Source of the DNA: CAZOHN01 sp964579325
Lineage (GTDB): Bacteria > Pseudomonadota > Alphaproteobacteria > Rhodobacterales > Rhodobacteraceae
Length of the DNA stretch: 7,847 nt
Direction of reading: 5' to 3'
NCBI GenBank assembly: GCA_964579325.1
Contig: CAZOHN010000169.1
Location: 1 to 7,847, forward strand
A program made the translations under genes and the position numbers. Positions within the stretch are counted from its first letter, which is position 1; each line of letters begins with the position of its first letter. The notes below the pieces were generated by a model. That model was given only the letters and a program-made list of their open reading frames with translations. It did no database searches and was not told where the DNA came from. Of the stretch, positions 1 to 5,110 are shown piece after piece.

Positions 1-92
1 TCGAGATGAAGCGCAGCGGCGCGGGCAAGGGCCTTGCCACGCTCTGCATCGGCGGCGGCATGGGCGTCGCCATGTGCCTCGAGCGCGCCTGA
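1..92 (+). CDS. phaA: Acetyl-CoA acetyltransferase (thiolase), C-terminal end only
   Basis: Only the last 30 codons are present; the gene starts left of the window, and the first full codon is at position 3. The visible tail contains GLATLCIGGGMGVAMC, the C-terminal thiolase active-site signature. The first Cys of this stretch (codon 45-47) is the position known in biosynthetic thiolases as the base that activates the second acetyl-CoA. The protein ends LERA with TGA at 90-92, as is usual for PhaA-type enzymes. The enzyme condenses two acetyl-CoA to acetoacetyl-CoA in the cytoplasm, which is the substrate of the reductase encoded 96 bp downstream. That neighbour favours the polyhydroxybutyrate role over a purely degradative thiolase, although the tail alone cannot separate the two. 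Confidence 0.93.
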   Translation, partial: EMKRSGAGKGLATLCIGGGMGVAMCLERA

Positions 93-177
93 GCGCCCCA
101 ATCGCAAAAGGGGGTGCGCAACAATCTTGCGCGCCCGCATCGCCACGGCTAACCTTCTTTCACAACCAAGAAACTTC

Positions 178-184
178 CGGAGGA
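178..184 (+). promoter_or_regulatory. Ribosome binding site of phaB
   Basis: CGGAGGA lies 4 nt before the ATG at 189. It is a strong Shine-Dalgarno match and fixes the start of the reductase. Confidence 0.8.
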
Positions 185-188
185 TTAC

Positions 189-914
189 ATGGGACGGGTT
201 GCACTTGTCACCGGCGGCTCGCGCGGCATCGGCGCGGCCATTTCGACGGCCCTCAAGGCCGCAGGCTATACCGTCGCGGCCAACTACGCCGGCAATGACG
301 AGGCCGCCGCCGCCTTCACCGCCGAAACCGGCATCCCGACCTTCAAGTGGTCCGTCGCCGACTACGATGCCTGCGCCGCCGGCATCGCCAAGGTCGAGGC
401 TGATCTCGGTCCGGTCGACGTGCTCGTGAACAACGCCGGCATCACCCGCGACGCGATGTTCCACAAGATGACCCCCCAGCAGTGGAAGGAGGTCATCGAC
501 ACCAACCTCACGGGCCTGTTCAACATGACCCACCCGCTGTGGTCGGGCATGCGTGACCGCAAGTTCGGGCGGGTCATCAATATCTCCTCGATCAACGGCC
601 AGAAGGGTCAGGCCGGACAGGCGAACTATTCCGCCGCGAAGTCGGGCGACCTCGGCTTCACCAAGGCGCTCGCCCAGGAAGGCGCCCGCGCCGGCATCAC
701 CGTCAACGCGATCTGCCCGGGCTACATCGGCACCGAGATGGTCCGCGCCATCGACGAGAAGGTGCTGGCCGAGCGCATCATTCCCCAGATTCCCGTCGGC
801 CGGCTGGGCGAGCCCGAGGAGATCGCGCGGATCGTGGTGTTCCTCGCCTCCGACGACGCGGGCTTCATCACCGGCTCGACGGTGTCGGCCAACGGCGGCC
901 AGTTCTTCGTCTGA
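189..914 (+). CDS. phaB: Acetoacetyl-CoA reductase (short-chain dehydrogenase)
   Basis: This 241-residue protein has the normal length for PhaB. It reduces acetoacetyl-CoA to (R)-3-hydroxybutyryl-CoA with NADPH, the second step of polyhydroxybutyrate synthesis. Classical SDR features are all visible: the nucleotide-binding TGGSRGIG at residues 8-15, NNAG at 81-84, the catalytic Asn106, Ser134, Tyr147 and Lys151 (YSAAK), and the CPG turn at 177-179. The C-terminal stretch TGSTVSANGGQFFV is characteristic of acetoacetyl-CoA reductases and separates them from the related FabG ketoacyl-ACP reductases, which are the main alternative. The gene follows the phaA tail by 96 bp on the same strand, so the two are probably cotranscribed, although the gap could also hold a separate weak promoter. 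The ATG is supported by a strong ribosome binding site. Confidence 0.95.
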   Translation: MGRVALVTGGSRGIGAAISTALKAAGYTVAANYAGNDEAAAAFTAETGIPTFKWSVADYDACAAGIAKVEADLGPVDVLVNNAGITRDAMFHKMTPQQWKEVIDTNLTGLFNMTHPLWSGMRDRKFGRVINISSINGQKGQAGQANYSAAKSGDLGFTKALAQEGARAGITVNAICPGYIGTEMVRAIDEKVLAERIIPQIPVGRLGEPEEIARIVVFLASDDAGFITGSTVSANGGQFFV

Positions 915-935
915 CGGCGCAAGCGGCGCTCGTCA

Positions 936-961
936 GCCCGCGCGGGCTTCCTCGCGCGGGC
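936..961 (+). terminator. GC-rich hairpin after phaB, possible terminator
   Basis: GCCCGCGCG at 936-944 pairs perfectly with CGCGCGGGC at 953-961 (9 bp, all G-C) around an 8-nt loop, starting 22 bp after the phaB stop. A perfect 14-nt palindrome (935-948) overlaps its left arm. No T-run follows, so it is not a canonical intrinsic terminator. It may stall polymerase, protect the phaAB mRNA 3' end, or assist Rho. Confidence 0.45.
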
Positions 962-974
962 CGCGGCGCGCCGA

Positions 975-991
975 AAGCCCGCCGAGGGCTT
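975..991 (+). terminator. Second small hairpin before the exporter gene
   Basis: AAGCCC (975-980) and GGGCTT (986-991) form a 6-bp stem with a 5-nt loop, 34 bp before the exporter ATG. The next bases are GAGAAG, with no T-run. With the stronger hairpin just upstream it suggests that transcription is attenuated or ended between phaB and the exporter, but it could be chance in GC-rich DNA. Confidence 0.3.
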
Positions 992-1024
992 GAGAAGCGC
1001 ACTGTGGCGTGGCAGGGCGGTGCA

Positions 1025-1915
1025 ATGACAAGATCGCGCGCCACAACCGTCGGCTTTACCGCAGTCCTGCTGTGGTCGCTGCTTGCCCTCCTCACGGTTG
1101 GCACGGCACCGATGCCTGCGTTCCAGCTCAACGCGGTCACCTTCGCCATCGGCGGATGCGTTGGCCTCGCCTGGATTGCCCGCACCGGCGGCTGGCACCG
1201 TCTCCGCGCGGTTCCCCTGCGCGTCTACGCTTTCGGCACCGCCGGCCTTTTCGGCTACCACGCGCTCTACTTCACCGCGCTGCGCCTCGCGCCACCTGCC
1301 GAGGCCGGGCTGATCGCCTACCTCTGGCCCCTCCTGATCGTCCTCTTCTCTGGCCTGCTGCCGGGCGAATCCCTCCGCCCCGGCCACCTCATCGGCGCGC
1401 TCCTCGCCTTCGCCGGCGCGGCCCTGATCGTTGCCGGGCCGGGCGGCACCGCCTTCGGCGGCGCAGCAGCGCCCGGATACATCGCCGCCTTCCTCTGCGC
1501 CCTCACCTGGGCGGTCTATTCGGTGATCTCGCGCAGCTTCGGGACCATCCCGACCGAAAGCGTCACGATCTTCTGCATCGCGACCGCCCTGCTCTCGGCC
1601 CTCGTGCACCCTTTCGTGGAAACAACGGCCTGGCCGGTCGGAGCCACCGGCTGGGTCGCCCTGATCCTTCTCGGCGCGGGCCCCGTGGGCCTCGCCTTCT
1701 ATGTCTGGGACATCGGCGTCAAGCGCGGCGACATCCAAATGCTCGGAACGGCGTCCTACGCCGCTCCGCTCCTCTCCACGCTGGCCCTGGTAGCCGTGGG
1801 CCTGGCCTCCGCCACGCCCCGCCTCGCGCTGGCCGCGTTTCTGATCGCCGGAGGCGCCGCCGTGGCGGCGCGGTCCGGCCGCCGCGCGGCCCTCAGGCCT
1901 GCTGCAGACGCGTGA
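1025..1915 (+). CDS. EamA-type drug/metabolite transporter (DMT superfamily)
   Basis: This is a 296-residue inner-membrane protein with about ten hydrophobic helices, roughly at residues 8-25, 34-52, 66-86, 93-112, 120-138, 149-168, 178-195, 208-226, 238-260 and 266-282. That is the two-fold repeated EamA fold. Family-like stretches include LLWS near residue 16, YFTAL at 82-86, AYLWPLL at 98-104, TWAVYS at 161-166 and SYAAPLLSTL at 244-253. DMT proteins export amino acids, nucleosides or other small metabolites. The pattern is reminiscent of the YddG aromatic amino acid exporter clade, but the substrate cannot be read from the sequence. I chose the ATG at 1025 because GGGCGG lies 5 nt upstream; an in-frame GTG at 1004 would add seven residues. 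The tail is short, basic and cytoplasmic-looking. The stop overlaps the convergent DUF465 gene by 23 nt. Confidence 0.88.
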   Translation: MTRSRATTVGFTAVLLWSLLALLTVGTAPMPAFQLNAVTFAIGGCVGLAWIARTGGWHRLRAVPLRVYAFGTAGLFGYHALYFTALRLAPPAEAGLIAYLWPLLIVLFSGLLPGESLRPGHLIGALLAFAGAALIVAGPGGTAFGGAAAPGYIAAFLCALTWAVYSVISRSFGTIPTESVTIFCIATALLSALVHPFVETTAWPVGATGWVALILLGAGPVGLAFYVWDIGVKRGDIQMLGTASYAAPLLSTLALVAVGLASATPRLALAAFLIAGGAAVAARSGRRAALRPAADA

Positions 1916-2060
1916 TCTCTTCCTTCAGGCGCAACTTCTGCTTCTTCATCTCCGCAATCTCGATGGCATCAGCCGAGGGGTGCCGCTGGGCCTGCTCGAC
2001 CATATCCGAGAGGCTTTCGTGCTTCCGGCGGAGTTCCTGAAGATGCGACGCCAGGCTCAT
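1893..2060 (-). CDS. Small coiled-coil protein, DUF465 (YdcH-like) family
   Basis: This 55-residue cytoplasmic protein is highly charged and predicted to be helical throughout. SLASHLQELRRKHESL begins the first helix, a short break with a proline follows near residues 27-30, and EIAEMKKQKLRLKEEITRL forms a second helix. This two-helix hairpin with a K(K/Q)xKLxLKEEI core is the hallmark of DUF465/YdcH proteins, which are common in alphaproteobacteria and have no assigned function. The start at 2060 (ATG) is chosen because AGGAG sits 7 nt upstream; a GTG at 2105 would add 15 residues unlike the family. The 3' end overlaps the convergent exporter gene by 23 nt. The methyltransferase gene lies upstream on the same strand, 130 bp away, so DUF465 may be read from its own promoter or by read-through. 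Confidence 0.88.
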   Translation of the reverse strand: MSLASHLQELRRKHESLSDMVEQAQRHPSADAIEIAEMKKQKLRLKEEITRLQQA

Positions 2061-2067
2061 GGATGTT

Positions 2068-2072
2068 CTCCT
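2068..2072 (-). promoter_or_regulatory. Ribosome binding site of the DUF465 gene
   Basis: On the minus strand AGGAG lies 7 nt before the ATG at 2060. It decides the start in favour of a 55-residue protein rather than the longer GTG-initiated frame. Confidence 0.75.
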
Positions 2073-2190
2073 CTCATGACGGTTTCGTAACGCAGAGTGG
2101 ACCACATCGCTTGAGTCGTGTCACGCGACTTGGGCAAGAGTCCCCCGCGACTCCAGCCTCGCGACAGAATCTTGCCAAAAGGTTAATCAA

Positions 2191-2955
2191 CTATAAGGCG
2201 AGTTCCCGCGCATCGCGCAAAATCCTCGTCACCTCCTCGCGATAGCTCTCGCCGTCGCGTTCGTGCCTGTCGCCGGCATGAAGGACGAGGGGCGCGCGCA
2301 GGCGCGGCGCGGCGCGGCTGCCCTTCCGCGCGGCGACGAGACACAGGGTCGCATCCCGCCCCGCGCGGGGAGCGATCGGCAGCACGACGACCCCGCCGAG
2401 CGACCGGGGCATCCCCGCGAGCACCTCGACCAGACGCTCGGCCCGCAGCACCGCCGAAAGCCGTCCGCCCGGCCCCAGGCGCCGCGCCGCGACCTCGAGC
2501 CAGGGCGCGAGTCCCCCCGCCGAACGCCGCCCGGTGTCACGACCGGCATCGACGGCGGGGCTGCCGGACCCTTGGGTGAAGAACGGAGGGTTCAGCGTGA
2601 CATGGTCGAAACTGCGCGCCCGCAGGCCGGCCGGGAGCGTCCCGATGTCGGCTTCGACGATCTCCGCCTCCACCCCGTTCGCGACCGCGTTCCCGCGCGC
2701 CAGCGCCGCATAGGCCGCCTGGATCTCGACCCCCACCAGCGACAGCCCTGTCACCCGGGCCGCCAGGCACATCAGCACCGTTCCCACCCCGGTCCCGAGA
2801 TCGAGCACGCTCTCCCCCGCACGCGCCGGCACCGCGGCCGCCAGCAGTACCGGGTCGATCCCCGCCCGATAGCCCGAACGCGGCTGACGAAGCACCACGC
2901 GACCGCCGAGAAACCGGTCCTCGGTCAGGTCGCCGGCCGCGAACACGTCAGCCAT
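2191..2955 (-). CDS. TrmN6-like tRNA adenine-N6 methyltransferase
   Basis: This is a 254-residue cytoplasmic SAM-dependent methyltransferase of the COG4123 (TrmN6/YfiC) type. After the family-typical N-terminal segment GYRAGIDPVLLAAA (residues 28-41), motif I is LDLGTGVGT (51-59), the acidic end of strand 2 is VGVE (74-77), and the catalytic motif IV is NPPFF (122-126). An NPP(F/Y) motif marks enzymes that methylate an exocyclic amino group. The E. coli member makes m6A37 in tRNA1(Val). Both family and length fit, but the RNA target here is assumed by homology. The ATG lies inside the end of the DUF2007 gene with an 8-nt overlap, so the two are very likely one translationally coupled operon. 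A weak GTGAG about 6 nt upstream could serve as ribosome binding site. The stop is TAG. Confidence 0.87.
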   Translation of the reverse strand: MADVFAAGDLTEDRFLGGRVVLRQPRSGYRAGIDPVLLAAAVPARAGESVLDLGTGVGTVLMCLAARVTGLSLVGVEIQAAYAALARGNAVANGVEAEIVEADIGTLPAGLRARSFDHVTLNPPFFTQGSGSPAVDAGRDTGRRSAGGLAPWLEVAARRLGPGGRLSAVLRAERLVEVLAGMPRSLGGVVVLPIAPRAGRDATLCLVAARKGSRAAPRLRAPLVLHAGDRHERDGESYREEVTRILRDARELAL

Positions 2956-3169
2956 CCCCGCTCACGTCGATCCCGTTGTCTCGCATCACGACACGCGCCA
3001 GGAACAGGTCCGCGTCCCGCACCATCAGCCGCCGCGGCAAAATGCCGATCGACCCTTCCAGTACGCTCATGTGGACGTCCATGGGAAACGCCGCTATACC
3101 CTCCCCGTCGAGAAGGGCGGTGGCAAAGGCGATCACGGTGGGGTCGTTGGTGCGCAGGAGTTCCTTCAT
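2948..3169 (-). CDS. DUF2007 domain protein, function unknown
   Basis: This 73-residue cytoplasmic protein has the compact DUF2007 pattern. An N-terminal MKELLRTNDPT leads into a helix ending ALLDGEGI (residues 18-25), followed by a conserved strand region with SVLEGSIGILPRRLMV around 35-50 and a final helix DADLFLARVVMRDNGI (52-67). DUF2007 is sometimes described as a putative signal-transducing or ACT-like small domain; no reaction is known and none can be read from the residues. It is the first gene of a pair with the methyltransferase, overlapping it by 8 nt, which suggests balanced expression. It diverges from the polyprenyl synthase across 56 bp. Oddly, no Shine-Dalgarno sequence precedes the ATG: the bases just upstream are CCCCTAGAT, so the mRNA may be leaderless or poorly translated. 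Confidence 0.88.
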   Translation of the reverse strand: MKELLRTNDPTVIAFATALLDGEGIAAFPMDVHMSVLEGSIGILPRRLMVRDADLFLARVVMRDNGIDVSGDG

Positions 3170-3174
3170 ATCTA
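3147..3174 (+). promoter_or_regulatory. Candidate promoter for the polyprenyl synthase gene
   Basis: TTGGTG (3147-3152) and TATCTA (3169-3174) are 16 bp apart and would start a transcript near 3181, leaving a leader of about 45 nt. The -10 box matches consensus at three of six positions only. It overlaps the start codon of the divergent DUF2007 gene. Confidence 0.25.
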
Positions 3175-3207
3175 GGGGTCTAGCGGCAGGATGCAGCGGT
3201 TGTCGAG

Positions 3208-3218
3208 GGAGGTGAGGA
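3208..3218 (+). promoter_or_regulatory. Strong, doubled ribosome binding site of ddsA
   Basis: GGAGGTGAGGA contains GGAGGTGA, a full-length match to the 16S anti-Shine-Dalgarno tail, 10 nt before the ATG at 3226, and a second GAGGA core 7 nt before it. This predicts efficient initiation and fixes the start. Confidence 0.75.
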
Positions 3219-3225
3219 ACGCGCC

Positions 3226-4227
3226 ATGAGCCTCGATCAACCCGGAACCAAACCCCACGAGCGTCTCGCCGAGGTGCTGGCCGAGGACATGGGCGCGGTC
3301 AACGTCCTGATCCGCGCGCGCATGGCCTCGGAACACGCCCCACGCATCCCCGAGGTCACGGCGCATCTTGTCGAGGCTGGCGGCAAGCGGCTCCGCCCGC
3401 AGCTCACCCTCGCCGCCGCGCGGCTCTGCGGCTACGAGGGCACCGACCACGTCAAGCTCGCCGCGGCGGTGGAGTTCATCCACACCGCGACGCTCCTGCA
3501 TGACGATGTGGTGGACGAAAGCGAACGCCGCCGTGGACGGCCCACGGCGAACCTGCTCTGGGACAACAAGTCCTCGGTCCTCGTGGGCGACTATCTCTTC
3601 GCCCGGTCCTTCCAGTTGATGGTCGAGACCGGCTCGCTCCGCGTGCTCGACATCCTGTCGAACGCCGCCGCGACCATCGCCGAGGGCGAGGTGCTGCAAC
3701 TCACCGCCGCGCAGAACCTCGCCACGGACGAAGCCATCTACCTCAAGGTGATCCGCGGCAAGACCGCCGCGCTGTTCTCCGCGGCCACCGAGGCGGGCGC
3801 GGTCATCGCCGGCCAGCCGGAGGCGGTGTCCCGCGCGCTCTTCGCCTACGGCGACGCGCTCGGCATCGCCTTCCAGATGGCCGACGACATCCTCGACTAC
3901 GGCGGCACGGCGCAGGCCATCGGCAAGAACACTGGTGACGATTTCCGCGAGCGCAAGCTGACGATGCCGGTGATCAAGGCCGTGGCGCGAGCCACCGCGG
4001 AGGAACGCGCCTTCTGGGTCCGCACCATCGAGAAGGGCCGTCAGGACGCGGGCGATCTCGAACAGGCACTCGCGATCATCGCCCGGCACGGCACTCTGGA
4101 AGAAACCCGCGACGAGGCCTTCTCCTGGACGGCCAGGGCGCGTGCCGCGCTGGCCACGGCCCCGGCACATCCGATCCGCGACATCCTCGCCGACCTCGCC
4201 GACTACGTCGTCGCGCGGATCGCCTGA
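3226..4227 (+). CDS. ddsA: Long-chain polyprenyl diphosphate synthase, probably decaprenyl
   Basis: This 333-residue all-helical cytoplasmic prenyltransferase adds isopentenyl diphosphate units to a short allylic primer, most likely to build the ubiquinone side chain. The substrate-binding GGKRLRP is at residues 52-58, the first Asp-rich motif DDVVD at 93-97, GKT at 178-180, and the second Asp-rich motif ADDILDYGG at 219-227. Both Asp motifs are intact and bind diphosphate through Mg2+. The residue five before the first motif is Ala88. A small residue there is known to leave the product channel open for long chains, whereas an aromatic one stops at C15-C20. C50 (decaprenyl) is inferred from the likely host; octaprenyl (ispB) or solanesyl (sdsA) synthases are so similar that chain length cannot be settled by reading. 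It is transcribed divergently from DUF2007 and converges on ispE with a 4-nt gap. Confidence 0.93.
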   Translation: MSLDQPGTKPHERLAEVLAEDMGAVNVLIRARMASEHAPRIPEVTAHLVEAGGKRLRPQLTLAAARLCGYEGTDHVKLAAAVEFIHTATLLHDDVVDESERRRGRPTANLLWDNKSSVLVGDYLFARSFQLMVETGSLRVLDILSNAAATIAEGEVLQLTAAQNLATDEAIYLKVIRGKTAALFSAATEAGAVIAGQPEAVSRALFAYGDALGIAFQMADDILDYGGTAQAIGKNTGDDFRERKLTMPVIKAVARATAEERAFWVRTIEKGRQDAGDLEQALAIIARHGTLEETRDEAFSWTARARAALATAPAHPIRDILADLADYVVARIA

Positions 4228-4231
4228 CGGC

Positions 4232-5110
4232 TCAGACCCGGGCCACGACCCGGCGCGGCCCGGCCGCGTCTGTCTGATCGCCCAGAACGCCGCTCGCTAC
4301 CCACCAGTCCGGGTGCCACGCGGCCAGCGCGCGTGCGGCCGCCTCCGCACGAACCTCGCTCTCGAACAGGGCAAAGCAGGTCGCACCCGACCCCGACATC
4401 CGCACCAGCCGCGCCCCGTCGAGCGCCGCCAGCGCCGCCAGCACCCCGGCAATCGCCGGCTCGACCTTGAGCGCCGCCGCTTCAAGGTCGTTGCGGCATC
4501 CCGCCAGCCACCCGATCAGCGCAGCCGCATCGGCGAAGGCCGGGAGCGTCCCGGGCATCGGCGGGTTGTCGCGCCGCGCGAGCGCACGGAACACCGCCGG
4601 CGTGGCAACCGGAAGGCGCGGATTGGCGAGGACCGCCGGAAGCGGCGGAAGGTCGACGGGATCAAGCCGCTCGCCGATCCCGCGCACCCGCCACGGCCGG
4701 GGCGTGAGGCACATCGGCACATCCGCCCCCAGCGCCGCAAGCGCCGCGGTTCCCGGCGCTTCAGCCTGCCACAAGGCGCAGCCGGCCCGCACGGCAGCCG
4801 CCGCGTCGGACGAACCTCCCCCGATGCCCGAGGCCACCGGCAAGCGCTTGGTCAGGCGCAGCGACGCCGATCTCCCGGCCGCCACCAGGGCCGCCCCGCG
4901 CAGCACGAGGTTGTCGCCATCCCCCGCAAGCGCCCCGGCCTCCGGCCCCTCGATCGCAAGCGACAGCCCCGCGCCCGGCCCGGCCTCGACGGTATCCCCG
5001 ACCGGCGCGAAGGCCACGAGGCTGTCGAGCAGGTGGTACCCGTCATCCCGCAGGCCGGTCACGTGCAGCGTCAGGTTGACCTTCGCGGGCGCGAAGACGC
5101 TAACCGTCAT
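4232..5110 (-). CDS. ispE: 4-(cytidine 5'-diphospho)-2-C-methyl-D-erythritol kinase
   Basis: This 292-residue cytoplasmic GHMP kinase phosphorylates CDP-methylerythritol in the non-mevalonate isoprenoid pathway. All three GHMP motifs are present: PAKVNLTL at residues 8-15 with the catalytic Lys10, the ATP-binding loop LPVASGIGGGSSDAAA at 90-105, and the C-terminal MSGSGATCFALF at 238-249. Asp130 in GADVP is the expected catalytic base. NPRLPVATPAVFRAL (163-177) matches the typical substrate-side region. The length is normal. The ATG lies within the end of the TPR gene (11-nt overlap) with only a weak AGG upstream, so translation is probably coupled to that gene. The 3' end faces ddsA, which consumes the pathway's product. 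This enzyme is usually essential where no mevalonate route exists. Confidence 0.95.
   Translation of the reverse strand: MTVSVFAPAKVNLTLHVTGLRDDGYHLLDSLVAFAPVGDTVEAGPGAGLSLAIEGPEAGALAGDGDNLVLRGAALVAAGRSASLRLTKRLPVASGIGGGSSDAAAAVRAGCALWQAEAPGTAALAALGADVPMCLTPRPWRVRGIGERLDPVDLPPLPAVLANPRLPVATPAVFRALARRDNPPMPGTLPAFADAAALIGWLAGCRNDLEAAALKVEPAIAGVLAALAALDGARLVRMSGSGATCFALFESEVRAEAAARALAAWHPDWWVASGVLGDQTDAAGPRRVVARV

Noticed and set aside
115..155. Small hairpin (GCGCA/TGCGC, 116-132) and a promoter-like TTGCGC with TAACCT 17 bp later, between phaA and phaB
   Set aside because: The stem is only 5 bp and the -10 box matches consensus at three positions. Neither stands out from chance in GC-rich DNA, and cotranscription with phaA is the simpler view.
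722..1738. A 338-codon minus-strand frame opposite the phaB end and the exporter
   Set aside because: It spans the non-coding gap between two plus-strand genes and is highly charged with no domain, so it is a shadow.
2263..3183. A 306-codon plus-strand frame opposite the methyltransferase and DUF2007 genes
   Set aside because: It is Arg/Pro-rich low-complexity shadow coding. The minus-strand frames carry intact methyltransferase and DUF2007 motifs.
3172..4170. A 332-codon minus-strand frame opposite ddsA
   Set aside because: It has no family motif and biased composition, while the plus-strand frame holds both Asp-rich prenyltransferase motifs and a strong ribosome binding site.
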